From contig NZ_JAPNKC010000001.1 of assembly GCF_026626705.1 (NCBI RefSeq), forward strand, positions 7,954,001 through 8,018,000: a stretch of DNA of 64,000 nt. Direction: 5' to 3'. The notes under the pieces are model-generated. The model was not told the DNA's origin. It made no database searches and saw only the letters and a list, made by a program, of their open reading frames with translations. The stretch is from Pyxidicoccus sp. MSG2. Lineage in GTDB: Bacteria > Myxococcota > Myxococcia > Myxococcales > Myxococcaceae. The position numbers and the translations under genes were made by a program. Below are positions 24,844 through 36,418 of the stretch, in pieces (the first letter of the stretch is position 1; the number at the start of each line of letters is the position of its first letter).

Positions 24844-25873
24844 AGGCGGGTCCCTCGGAAGCGCCCTCGCGAACGTTCGGAGTGCGCAGCGACTTGATGT
24901 ACTCGACGATGGCGGCCGTCTCCGGGCCCTGCAGCTTGCCCTGGTAGGTCGGCATCACGTTCTGGTAGCCCGCCACCAGGTGGGCGCCCGGGTCCATCAT
25001 CGACTGGGTGATGTAGGCCTCGTCCACGCGGATGTCCTGCCCGTCGTCGAGCTTCTCCACGCGGTCATACATGCCGAGGAAGGTGGGGCCGATGTGCTTC
25101 GAGCCGTCCACCGAGTGGCACTTGAGGCAGCCCTCGCTGCCCGCGAGCACCTGCCCCTGCTCCACCATGCGGGCCACCGGCGGCACCAGCGAGGTATCCG
25201 CAAGCGCGTCCTGACGGTCCTGCAGGCGGCCGCGGCGCTGGTCCTTGATCCACACGTCGTACTCCTCCTGGGGGAGGACCACGACCTCGGCCAGCATCTT
25301 CGAGTGCGACAGGCCGCAGTACTCGGTGCACAGCACCTGGTACGTGCCCGGCTTGGTCGCCTCGAACCAGATCTGCGTGTAGCGACCCGGCAGCGCGTCC
25401 TGCTTGATGCGGAACGACGGCACGTAGAAGGAGTGCAGCACGTCCCGGGACGTGATGAGCAGGCGCACCGGACGGTTGGCCGGGACGTGAAGGACATTCA
25501 CGCCGTTGGGGCCCTCCGGGTACGCGAACTTCCACATCCACTGCTTGCCCATGACGTAGACGTCCATCGCGTCCTTGGGCGGCGTGGTGACCCAGGTGAA
25601 GTCCCGGAAGCCGATGCCGAACCAGGCCAGGAAGAACACCAGCGGCACGGAGACGAAGAGGAACTCCGTCTTCAGCGTGGGAACGACGTACTCCGTCGCC
25701 TGGGCCGGGAGGCGGCGACGGTACCGGAAGAACATGAACAGGGCCGCCAGGCCGACGCCCGCCGACATCACCATCGTCGTACCGACGACGAAGTGATGCA
25801 GCATGTCGACCCGTTCCGCGAACGTGGATGCGGCCTCCGGGAGGAACAGGATGTTGTTGAGAAGCTCGCTCAT
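24827..25873 (-). CDS. ctaC: Cytochrome c oxidase subunit II fused to cytochrome c
   Basis: 348 residues. Two N-terminal membrane helices (about 30-50 and 70-92) are followed by the cupredoxin domain with the CuA site [12 protein letters not shown] (about 181-192). A C-terminal monohaem cytochrome c domain with CLKCH (about 257-261) and a distal Met marks the caa3 type. Electrons enter by the haem, pass to CuA and then to subunit I. The start overlaps the SCO stop as ATGA. Confidence 0.97.
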   Translation of the reverse strand: MSELLNNILFLPEAASTFAERVDMLHHFVVGTTMVMSAGVGLAALFMFFRYRRRLPAQATEYVVPTLKTEFLFVSVPLVFFLAWFGIGFRDFTWVTTPPKDAMDVYVMGKQWMWKFAYPEGPNGVNVLHVPANRPVRLLITSRDVLHSFYVPSFRIKQDALPGRYTQIWFEATKPGTYQVLCTEYCGLSHSKMLAEVVVLPQEEYDVWIKDQRRGRLQDRQDALADTSLVPPVARMVEQGQVLAGSEGCLKCHSVDGSKHIGPTFLGMYDRVEKLDDGQDIRVDEAYITQSMMDPGAHLVAGYQNVMPTYQGKLQGPETAAIVEYIKSLRTPNVREGASEGPAYDAIQ

Positions 25874-26748
25874 GCCGCCGCGCCTTTCTTCAGCTCGCGC
25901 CTCCAGAAATAGATCAGCATCGTCGCCAGGGCGCAGAACACCAGCGTGCCGCCCAGGCGGATGAACCCGAAGATGTAGAATCCGTACCGCTTGCTGGCGG
26001 TGTCATACTTGAAGCAGGACATGACGACGCGGTCGAAGCTGGTACCCACGCGGCCCCCGGCCGCCTCCAGCAACGCGAGCTTCATGTCCTTGGGAGGAAA
26101 GGTCACTCCGTAGAGGTACCGGGAGATGCTTCCCTCGGGGGTGATGACCTGCACCACCGCGGGGTGGCCGTACTGCTTGGTGCCTGTGTCGTACGTGTAC
26201 TTGAAGCCCACCGCGTCCGCGAGCCGGTGGACTTCCGCGTCCGTCCCGATGAGGAAGTGCCAGGGCGCGCGCTCCGGCTTGCCCATGGACTGGAGGTGAC
26301 GCCGGCGGCGGTTGAGGCTCTCCGCCGGGGTGTCCTCGGGGTCGATGCTGACCGTCACCGCCTCGTAGTCCTCGCCCAGCTCCAGCCCCAGTTCCTGCAT
26401 GGCCTTCACCTGGCCATTGAGCACCAGGTTACAGAGCATGGGGCAGTTGTAATACACGAGCGTCAGCAGGGTGGGCTTCGTCTTGGACAGCACCTCACCC
26501 AGCTTCACCTCGCGCCCGTCTTCGTTCGTGAAGCGCGCGTCCAGGGGGAGCGGGTCCCCCAGGTGCTCCTCCACGTCCACCCCCTTCACCGGAGGCGGCA
26601 GGTCCCGCTGGGCCTCGATGATGGCGCGGGGCGTCTTGCCGGCACCGGGCATGGCGGACGCGGACAGCGCGGTGCCAAGCACCAGCGCCGCCGTGAGCAG
26701 TCCCAGTCTGGCGGCGCGTGGGTGGAAGTGGGAGAGAGCGGGCTTCAT
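25870..26748 (-). CDS. SCO1/SenC-family copper chaperone
   Basis: 292 residues. Signal peptide or N-terminal anchor, thioredoxin-like fold with the copper-binding CxxxC in YYNCPMLCNLV (about 103-113) and the distal His in QYGHPAVVQ. A C-terminal membrane helix (about 264-284) is an addition to the core. SCO proteins deliver copper to the CuA centre of subunit II, which is encoded directly downstream with a 4-base overlap, so the role is well supported by context. Confidence 0.93.
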   Translation of the reverse strand: MKPALSHFHPRAARLGLLTAALVLGTALSASAMPGAGKTPRAIIEAQRDLPPPVKGVDVEEHLGDPLPLDARFTNEDGREVKLGEVLSKTKPTLLTLVYYNCPMLCNLVLNGQVKAMQELGLELGEDYEAVTVSIDPEDTPAESLNRRRRHLQSMGKPERAPWHFLIGTDAEVHRLADAVGFKYTYDTGTKQYGHPAVVQVITPEGSISRYLYGVTFPPKDMKLALLEAAGGRVGTSFDRVVMSCFKYDTASKRYGFYIFGFIRLGGTLVFCALATMLIYFWRRELKKGAAA

Positions 26749-26784
26749 GGCAGGACGGCTCTTACGCCAGGGGGAAGGCGGATG

Positions 26785-27264
26785 CTACTGCCTCGGTGAC
26801 GCAGGGGTCCCCGGGGCGGGGGGCGTCGTCGGGGGCGTCTGCGGGGCAGGCGACGGAGGGGTGGGAGGCGGGTTGCGCGCCTCGTGGATGACCCGGTCCA
26901 TGGCCTCGTCGAGGGTGGGGTGGGCCTTCACGCCGGGCTGGTCACCCCAGCCGGCGCCGAGCGACTGGTGCTGGCCGCTCAGCTTGTCCACTGCGTGCCA
27001 GTCCTGTTCGAAGAGGCGCTGGTTGACGATGCCAACCTCGTACTGCCCCATGGCGGCGGGACGCGGCGGCGGGCCGTCCGGCTGGATTTCCTCCATCGTC
27101 CGGACCTGGATGCGCCAGGCCCAGAGGATGCCAACGAGGAAGATGATGAGAGAGCCCACGCCGATGCCGACCACCTTGCCCATGACGAGGTGGTCTTCCT
27201 CGGCCGACACACCGTGCGCGCCGACGATGACGCGCGACTCGAGCTCCGACTGGGTCTTCTTCAT
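26785..27264 (-). CDS. Small single-span membrane protein of the ACIII-caa3 operon
   Basis: 159 residues from ATG 27264, which overlaps the actF stop as ATGA. One membrane helix (about 32-50, VGIGVGSLIIFLVGILWAW) follows a charged N-terminus. The C-terminal third is almost pure Pro/Thr/Ala. The middle contains RLFEQDWHAVDKL and AHPTLDEAMDRVIHEA, segments that look conserved rather than random. No cofactor motif. Its place between actF and SCO suggests an accessory or assembly subunit. Confidence 0.8.
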   Translation of the reverse strand: MKKTQSELESRVIVGAHGVSAEEDHLVMGKVVGIGVGSLIIFLVGILWAWRIQVRTMEEIQPDGPPPRPAAMGQYEVGIVNQRLFEQDWHAVDKLSGQHQSLGAGWGDQPGVKAHPTLDEAMDRVIHEARNPPPTPPSPAPQTPPTTPPAPGTPASPRQ

Positions 27265-28493
27265 GGCTGCACGTACCTCAGGGACTCGGCGATGTAGGGG
27301 TCCTTCACCGGGAGCGTGAAGCGGTTGCGAGCCTGCATGAGCGCGAAGCCCACCGAAATGCCGCCCACCCCGAGGAACGCCGTCACCAGCGTCCAGTGGA
27401 AGGTGGGGCCGGCCGAGCCCGTCAGCGCGGGCCACACCAGCCAGTACAGGTCCACCGCGTGGATGGCCAGGATGTAGACGGCCACCACCGCCAGCTTGCG
27501 CGGCTGCAGCTTCAGGTTGCGCGACAGCAGGATGAAGAAGGGCAGCAGGAAGTGAAGGAAGAACAGGGCGATGGACAGCGGCCGCCACGGGCCGAAGATG
27601 CGCAGGCCGTACCAGGGCGCCTCTTCCGGGATGTTGGCAATCCACACCAGCAGGAACTGGGAGAAGGCGATGTAGGCCCAGAACGCGGTGAAGGCGAGCA
27701 TCAGCTTGCCGAGGTTGTGGAAGTGGTCGAGCTTCACGACGCTGCCGTAGAGGTTGGCACCCTGGGCGTTGACGGTGACGACGGTCAGCACGCAGAAGGC
27801 CGCCAGGAAGCTGCCGGCGAAGTAATAGACGCCGAAGATGGTGGACTGCCAGAGCGGCGTGAGGCTCATCAACCAGTCGAAAGAAGCGAAGGTGATGGTG
27901 AGCGCAAGGAACGGCAGTGCACCCGGAGAGAACCGGCGCTGCTTCACCGTGAGGTCCAGCTCGCCCGTCTCGTCCTGCTTCAGGCTCCACGAGCGCAGGC
28001 GCCAGGACACGAAGGCCCACACGCCGAAGTAGATGACCTGGCGGAAGTAGAAGAAGGTCGGGTTGAGGTAGCCGTGCTGCTTGTGCGCCAGGTGCTCGAC
28101 CTCGATGCCGTGGATTTCATTGGCCAGGTGCGAGCCCGGCCACCACGGGTACAGGTCCTTCATCATGGCCAGCAGCGGCAGGAACAGCACGATGAAGATG
28201 GGCACCGAGGCGGCGGCCGTCTCCATGGTGCGGCGCAGGACGATGAGCCACTTCGCCTTGGCCGTGTGGAAGATGGCCACCATGATGAGGAAGGCGACGC
28301 TGATGCCCAGCCAGTAGACGAAGGCGATGAGGTAGCTGTGCGAGGCCTCACCCTTGGCGTCGGTGGCGAAGTAGCCGGCGAGCGTGGCCAGCAGGCCCAG
28401 GGCGCCCAGGCCGAACGCGGGCACCATCAGCTTCGGGGTGGCGGTGTAGCGCGCGTAATCCGAGGCGCGCGCGGTGGTGACGGGGGGACTCAT
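27261..28493 (-). CDS. actF: Alternative complex III membrane subunit ActF (NrfD-like)
   Basis: 410 residues with about ten membrane helices and no cofactor motif, homologous in outline to ActC and NrfD/PsrC quinol-binding subunits. It starts at ATG 28493, overlapping the actE stop (ATGA). In ACIII, ActC and ActF form the two membrane cores; ActF is thought to bind quinol less clearly than ActC. Its operon position matches Rhodothermus and Flavobacterium ACIII operons. Confidence 0.92.
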   Translation of the reverse strand: MSPPVTTARASDYARYTATPKLMVPAFGLGALGLLATLAGYFATDAKGEASHSYLIAFVYWLGISVAFLIMVAIFHTAKAKWLIVLRRTMETAAASVPIFIVLFLPLLAMMKDLYPWWPGSHLANEIHGIEVEHLAHKQHGYLNPTFFYFRQVIYFGVWAFVSWRLRSWSLKQDETGELDLTVKQRRFSPGALPFLALTITFASFDWLMSLTPLWQSTIFGVYYFAGSFLAAFCVLTVVTVNAQGANLYGSVVKLDHFHNLGKLMLAFTAFWAYIAFSQFLLVWIANIPEEAPWYGLRIFGPWRPLSIALFFLHFLLPFFILLSRNLKLQPRKLAVVAVYILAIHAVDLYWLVWPALTGSAGPTFHWTLVTAFLGVGGISVGFALMQARNRFTLPVKDPYIAESLRYVQP

Positions 28494-29056
28494 CGGTTCT
28501 CCTGCGGAACGGGCTGCTGCCCATCCGAGCGCGTGTTGCGGGCCGCCTGGAGGGCGCGCACGTAGGCGACCACGGCCCAGCGCTCGTGCACGTCGAGCTC
28601 ACCCGAGAAGGACGGCATCACGCCGTAGCCCTCGTTGATGGCGGCGTAGAAGTGACCCGCCGGCTTGCCCTGCAGCTCCAGCAGGGACGGCGGCAGGCGC
28701 AGCGCCATGTTCTCCGCGACGATGCTGTTGCCGTCGCCGAGCACGCCGTGGCACTGCGAGCAGACGATGTTGTACTTCTTCTGACCGAGGGTCAGCAGCT
28801 TCTTGTCCACCTCGACGGGGATGTTGCTGACCATCGTCCCGTTGGTGCGGCCGGTGCTGAGGCCGGGGTTGCCCACCGGGCGCTCACGCGGCACGGTGCC
28901 CGCGGGGGGCGTGCGCATGGCGCGGCCGTCCGCCCAGAAGTCGGACGCCTCGTAGTACTCGTACTTCGCCTGCACCTCCATGCGCTGGAGGAACTCGGAG
29001 GGGACGTCGCAGCCCTGGAGCGCGACGAGTCCGGCGGCGGGGATGAGCCACCTCAT
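28490..29056 (-). CDS. actE: Alternative complex III monohaem cytochrome c subunit ActE
   Basis: 188 residues from ATG 29056, overlapping the actD stop by 4 bases. A lipoprotein signal peptide (RWLIPAAGLVALQGC) anchors it to the membrane. One haem c site, CSQCH (about 102-106), with a distal Met in GVMPSFSGEL. It carries electrons from ActA/ActB haems toward the caa3 cytochrome c domain. Confidence 0.93.
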   Translation of the reverse strand: MRWLIPAAGLVALQGCDVPSEFLQRMEVQAKYEYYEASDFWADGRAMRTPPAGTVPRERPVGNPGLSTGRTNGTMVSNIPVEVDKKLLTLGQKKYNIVCSQCHGVLGDGNSIVAENMALRLPPSLLELQGKPAGHFYAAINEGYGVMPSFSGELDVHERWAVVAYVRALQAARNTRSDGQQPVPQENR

Positions 29057-29598
29057 TCCTTCTCTCCCGTGACGAGGGTCACCTGGGTGGCGCCCAGGGC
29101 CTTGAGCTGATCCATGACGGCGGTGGCGTCCTGTCCCGTCGCCTGCGGCACGCTCAGCCAGTAGCCGTGCGTGGACGCGCTGCGGAAGGCGTCGGACTCG
29201 AAGACGGGGTGGTAGGGCTGCGGCAGCCGGCTGAGCGCGAGCAGGCCGAAGAAGATGCCGAACGCGGCGAACAGCACGCTCAGCTCGAACGTAATCGGCA
29301 CCCACGCGGGCAGCGACAGCAGGGGGCGGCCGCCGATGTTGAGCGGGTAGTCGTACGTGTTCATCCACGTCTGCATCGCGATAGCGGTGGTCAGGCCGGT
29401 GAGGCCGCCGCCCAGCGCGATGAAGGGCACGCGCGAGGGGGGCAGACCCAGGGCCTCCGAGCCGCCGTGCAGCGGATACGGGGAGTAGGTGTCCATCCCC
29501 TGGAAGCCCTTTTCCCGCATCTGACGGGTGGCATCCACGAGGGAGTCTGGCGTGGCGAACTCGGCCAGGACCCAGGATTCGAGGGCTGTGGCTTCCAT
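29053..29598 (-). CDS. actD: Alternative complex III subunit ActD (DUF3341)
   Basis: 181 residues with two membrane helices (about 65-85 and 100-122) between soluble ends. The N-terminal part LAEFATPDSLVDATRQMREKGF and TYSPYPLHG match DUF3341/ActD. It has no cofactor. The gene starts 4 bases after actC and overlaps actE. ActD is a structural subunit of ACIII. Confidence 0.92.
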   Translation of the reverse strand: MEATALESWVLAEFATPDSLVDATRQMREKGFQGMDTYSPYPLHGGSEALGLPPSRVPFIALGGGLTGLTTAIAMQTWMNTYDYPLNIGGRPLLSLPAWVPITFELSVLFAAFGIFFGLLALSRLPQPYHPVFESDAFRSASTHGYWLSVPQATGQDATAVMDQLKALGATQVTLVTGEKE

Positions 29599-29602
29599 GG
29601 CT

Positions 29603-31015
29603 CTAGTGCGCTCCGTGGGTGTCGTGAGCGTTGAGGTGGGCGGCGTGCTTGAGCTCCAACTGCAGCTCCTTCACCTCGCTCACCGCGACCGCGGGCACGA
29701 ACTTCAGGAAGAGGAGGAACAGGGTCCCGAACAGGCCCAGGGTGCCGACGTAGATGCACCAGTCCACCCAGGTGGGGGTGTAGATGGCCCACGACGAGGG
29801 GAGGAAGTCCTGGCTGAGCGAGGTCACGATGATGATGAACCGCTCGCACCACATGCCGATGTTCACCATGATGGAGGCCACCCACATGATGGGGATGCTG
29901 GTGCGGCACTTCTTGAACCAGAAGATGTTCGGGGTGATGACGTTGCAGGCAATCATCAGCCAGTACACGCCGGCGTAGGGCCCGGTGGCGCGGTTCACGT
30001 AGAAGGTCCAGAGCTCGTACTGGTTCTGCGAGTACCAGGCGACGAAGTGCTCCATCATGTACCCGTAGGACACGAGGAGGCCCGTCGCCAGGATGACCTT
30101 GTTCATGTTCTCCAGGTGGCGCTCCGTAATCACGTCACGCAGGCCCAGGTACTTGCGGGCCGGAACCATGAGCGTGATGACCATCGCGAAGCCGCTGAAC
30201 ACGGCGCCGGCCACGAAGTAGGGCGGGAAGATGGTCGCGTGCCAGCCGGGAATCAGCGACACGGCGAAGTCGAAGGAAACGATGGTGTGCACCGAGACCA
30301 CCAGCGGCGTGGAGAGGCCGGCCAGCAGCAGGTACCCAATCTTGTAGTTGTGCCAGTGCCGCCCGGAGCCGCGCCAGCCGAGGCTGAACATGCCGTAGAC
30401 GACCCGCTGGATCTTCGTCTTGGACGAGTCACGCAGGGCGGCCAGGTCCGGGATGAGGCCCACGTACCAGAACAGCGCGGACACCGTGAGGTACGTGGAG
30501 ATGGCGAACACGTCCCACACCAGCGGCGAGCGGAACTGCGGCCACGCGCCCAGGGTGCTGGGGTAGGGGAACAGCCAGAAGGCGAACCAGGGACGGCCGG
30601 TGTGCAGCAGCGGGAAGAGGCCCGCGCACATGACGGCGAACAGCGTCATGGCCTCCGCGAAGCGGTTGATGCTCGTGCGCCACTTCTGCTGGAAGAGCAG
30701 GAGGATGGCGGAGATGAGCGTACCGGCGTGACCGATACCGACCCACCAGACGAAGTTGATGATGTCGAAGGCCCAGCCGACGGGCTGGTTGTTGCCCCAC
30801 ACGCCGATGCCGCGGGCCAGCGTGTAGGTGACGCCGATGACGAGCAGGCCGAGGGCGCTGAGCGTCATGCCGAAGAGCATGAACCAGCCCTTGCCCGGCT
30901 TGGCCCAGACGTGGGCCAGGAGCGTCTCGTTGAGCGACGCATCGTCGTGGTGCGGCGCGACGAGGTGCCGCGGCTCGAGCGGGTCGAGCGGAGCGGTGAT
31001 AGCAGTCTCTGCCAT
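29603..31015 (-). CDS. actC: Alternative complex III membrane subunit ActC (NrfD/PsrC family)
   Basis: 470 residues with about ten membrane helices. Conserved NrfD-family stretches include [24 protein letters not shown] and a quinol-site region with His and Asp residues on the outer side. In ACIII structures ActC holds the quinol-oxidising site. It starts 2 bases after actB. Function assigned from family and exact operon order. Confidence 0.95.
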   Translation of the reverse strand: MAETAITAPLDPLEPRHLVAPHHDDASLNETLLAHVWAKPGKGWFMLFGMTLSALGLLVIGVTYTLARGIGVWGNNQPVGWAFDIINFVWWVGIGHAGTLISAILLLFQQKWRTSINRFAEAMTLFAVMCAGLFPLLHTGRPWFAFWLFPYPSTLGAWPQFRSPLVWDVFAISTYLTVSALFWYVGLIPDLAALRDSSKTKIQRVVYGMFSLGWRGSGRHWHNYKIGYLLLAGLSTPLVVSVHTIVSFDFAVSLIPGWHATIFPPYFVAGAVFSGFAMVITLMVPARKYLGLRDVITERHLENMNKVILATGLLVSYGYMMEHFVAWYSQNQYELWTFYVNRATGPYAGVYWLMIACNVITPNIFWFKKCRTSIPIMWVASIMVNIGMWCERFIIIVTSLSQDFLPSSWAIYTPTWVDWCIYVGTLGLFGTLFLLFLKFVPAVAVSEVKELQLELKHAAHLNAHDTHGAH

Positions 31016-31017
31016 GA

Positions 31018-34214
<3,197 letters not shown>

Positions 34215-34218
<4 letters not shown>

Positions 34219-34877
34219 CGGTGGCATGTGGAGCAGCTCGTGCGCGAGTGGACGTCGTACTCTTCCTTCAGCTTCTGACCGAGCGCGGCGGCCTCGGCCT
34301 TGTCCGCGGGCGGCGCCCAGGTCATCGAGGTGATGAACTCGGCCGGGCGCAGGTTGGGCTCGGGGTTGCGGTGGCAGTCCAGACACCAGGCCATCGTCAG
34401 CGGCGCGTGCTGCTCGACGGCGCCCATCTGGTCGATGCGGCCGTGGCAGGTGGCGCAGCCCACGCCCTTGTTCACGTGGATGGCGTGGTTGAAGTAGACG
34501 AAGTCCGGCAGGTTGTGGACGCGGACCCAGGGGATGGGCTGGTCGGAGAAGAAGGCCTTGCGCACCTCGACGAGGTACGGGCTCTTGTTCCACACCTGGG
34601 CGTGGCAGGACATGCACACGGTGGTGGAGGGGATGCCCGCGGAGGGCGCCTTCTCCACCGTCCAGTGGCAGTACCGGCAGTCGATCTGCTCGTCACCCGC
34701 GTGATGGCGGTGGTCGAACTCGATGGGCTGCTCGACGGGCATCTGCTGGTTGGTGACGTACGGCGAGCGTACGTAGGCCATGAGGCCGCCGATGCCGATG
34801 GCGGGCACGGCGAGGAGCGCCGCGGCGGACAGCCGCGACACCGTGTTCGTCCAGCGTGGGAAGAGAGGGCCGCTCAT
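34215..34877 (-). CDS. actA: Alternative complex III pentahaem cytochrome c ActA
   Basis: 220 residues from ATG 34877. One N-terminal membrane helix (about 18-38) and five haem c motifs: CRYCH, CMSCH, CATCH, CLDCH and CSTCH, matching the pentahaem ActA. It is the first gene of the 12-gene act-cta operon; spacing throughout is short or overlapping. It receives electrons from ActB and passes them to ActE. Confidence 0.95.
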
Positions 34878-35104
34878 ACCAGGACCATGGGCAAGGGGGC
34901 TTCAGCGACAGCGGTGACAGGAGGGCTAAAGGAGGCGCGAGCGTGGCGGGGCGCTGAGGGCGGAGGGGCGATCCCGGCCCCGATGGGGCGGGCGGGCGGA
35001 GGCTCCTGGCGCACGGAATCCGAAGCAGTCACGTCCAACGAAACCTCTATGAGAATGCCGTGGGCGGGGCCCTCCTCCTTCTCCCAGCCCTGACGCGGCG
35101 CGGG

Positions 35105-35133
35105 ACCATCGGGCATCGCTTCGGCAGTGTCAA
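35105..35133 (-). promoter_or_regulatory. Candidate promoter of the act-cta operon
   Basis: On the minus strand a perfect -35 (TTGACA, 35133-35128) is followed after 17 bases by GATGGT (35110-35105), which keeps A and T at positions 2 and 6 of the -10. Transcription would begin near 35098, leaving a leader of about 220 bases before actA. The spacing and the perfect -35 are seen; use in vivo is inferred. Confidence 0.5.
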
Positions 35134-35138
35134 CCATT

Positions 35139-35164
35139 CTGATGTTGCGACTCTGATGTTGAGA
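35139..35164 (-). promoter_or_regulatory. Two direct repeats just upstream of the act promoter
   Basis: CTGATGTTGCGA (35139-35150) and CTGATGTTGAGA (35153-35164) match at 11 of 12 bases and are 14 bases apart. They lie immediately upstream of the candidate -35, a classic activator position. On the transcribed strand each reads TC(G/T)CAACATCAG. The binding protein is unknown. Confidence 0.5.
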
Positions 35165-35400
35165 CAGCCGGATACCACTTCCGCTCGCGGAGGCGGAAAG
35201 TCGCGGGTCCGAGGCGATGAATCTCTCTTCTACGGGGCGGAAGCGGCGTTTGAGCGGCACGCGCGCGGGCGATCACTCCACCCGGTTTCTCCCTCGAAGC
35301 GGACCCGCTGGAGCCCGGGCGTACGCAGCGTGTGAAGCTGAACGGAGCGCTACAGGCCATGACAGAGGAGGTCATCCGCGCCATGAGCAGCGCGTCGCCC

Positions 35401-35763
35401 TCACTCCGCGTCTTCGCCGTCCGGCTCACGCCAGCGCTCGCGGCGGCGGGCCAGCAGCCGCTCCACCAATTCACGAGCGCGTGCGTCACGGTGGTACTTC
35501 ACGTCGTGCCGGCTCTTGCCCTGGTTGCAGCGGGCGCAGGCCAGGCCCAGGTTGGACGGCGCGTCCGTGCCGCCGGCGGTCTGCGGGAGGATGTGCTCGA
35601 TGGTGGCGCGGCTGATGGGCTCGCCATCCAGGCCCACCACGAGGTGGGCGTTGCAGTGGAGGCACTTGCCCAGCCAGGCCTCGCGGCCGCGGTGCTCGGT
35701 GCGCTCGAAGGTGCTGTCAGTGGCGATGATGCCGAGGATGCGACGGCGCTTGGCGGTGCTCAT
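35401..35763 (-). CDS. HNH endonuclease, last gene of ligase-associated repair operon
   Basis: 120 residues from ATG 35763, one base after the PdeM stop. The HNH fold is clear: CLHCNAHLVVG (zinc Cys pair), IEHILPQTAGG with the catalytic His, SNLGLACARCNQGK with the second Cys pair and Asn. A basic tail rich in Arg follows. The family includes nicking and repair-related nucleases. Its position as fifth gene of the exonuclease-ligase-helicase-PdeM operon suggests a DNA-processing role, although HNH is not a standard member of that set. Confidence 0.9.
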   Translation of the reverse strand: MSTAKRRRILGIIATDSTFERTEHRGREAWLGKCLHCNAHLVVGLDGEPISRATIEHILPQTAGGTDAPSNLGLACARCNQGKSRHDVKYHRDARARELVERLLARRRERWREPDGEDAE

Positions 35764-35764
35764 C

Positions 35765-36418
35765 CTACACCTCGACCACGGCGGGTTCGGCGATGGCGAA
35801 GACGCGCTCGCCGGGGCGGGGGGAGACATCGAGCCCGCCGGTGAAGGCGCTGAAGGCGGGCAGTACGCCCACGTCGCGGCCCACATGGAAGCAGGGCAGA
35901 CGGAGCCTGTCTGCTCCGCCGGACAGGCGCACCATGGGATGGAGGTGGCCCGCCCACACGTAGCGGCCGGGCGCGGGCTCCGGGTGGTGGGCGAAGCGGA
36001 AGGGGCCCTCGTCGGCGTGGGACTCCAGGACTTCGAGGCGCCACTCCGGGGGGAGCGTCTTCACATGGCGGTCGTGGTTGCCGCGTACCAGCACCAGCTC
36101 CACGCTGGCGTGGGACTCGCGCCAGACGGCGAGCCGCTGGACGAGGGCGGGCGTGAGGCCCTGGCGGGAGTGGATGAGGTCGCCCAGGAGGAGCAGGCGG
36201 CGGGCACCGGTGGCGGACAGCGCGGCGGACAGGCGCGCGAGGTCATCCTCCAGCACGCCGCCGGGCAGGGGGATGCCGTGCTGCTGGAAGCTCTCCGTCT
36301 TGCCCCAGTGCAGGTCCGCGACGGCCAGGATGCCTGCCTCGGGCCAGTGCAGGGCGCGCTCGGGGAGCAGCTCCAGGAGGGTGCCGCCTACGCGGACTTG
36401 GCATCTTCTCGCGTCCAT
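35765..36418 (-). CDS. pdeM: Ligase-associated DNA damage response endonuclease PdeM
   Basis: 217 residues. The calcineurin-like phosphoesterase motifs are VADLHWGK (about 33-40), LLLLGDLIHSR, VRGNHDRH and AGHLHPM. The early metal motif with DLHWGKTESFQ is diagnostic for PdeM-type proteins found with ATP-dependent ligase and Lhr-like helicase. The start overlaps the helicase gene by 31 bases. Probably a DNA phosphodiesterase or nuclease; activity inferred from family. Confidence 0.92.
   Translation of the reverse strand: MDARRCQVRVGGTLLELLPERALHWPEAGILAVADLHWGKTESFQQHGIPLPGGVLEDDLARLSAALSATGARRLLLLGDLIHSRQGLTPALVQRLAVWRESHASVELVLVRGNHDRHVKTLPPEWRLEVLESHADEGPFRFAHHPEPAPGRYVWAGHLHPMVRLSGGADRLRLPCFHVGRDVGVLPAFSAFTGGLDVSPRPGERVFAIAEPAVVEV

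Larger units (their letters stand above)
34878..35400. other. Upstream region of the act-cta operon
   Basis: 523 bases between actA and the HNH gene, both on the minus strand. It contains a long candidate leader (about 34878-35097), a sigma70-like promoter at 35105-35133 and two direct repeats at 35139-35164. Short open frames on either strand do not look like proteins. A hairpin TTCCGC / GCGGAA near 35176-35196 is present further upstream. Confidence 0.5.

Noticed and set aside
34874-35260. Minus-strand open frame upstream of actA
   Set aside because: Overlaps the candidate promoter and leader; composition and lack of a ribosome site argue against a protein.
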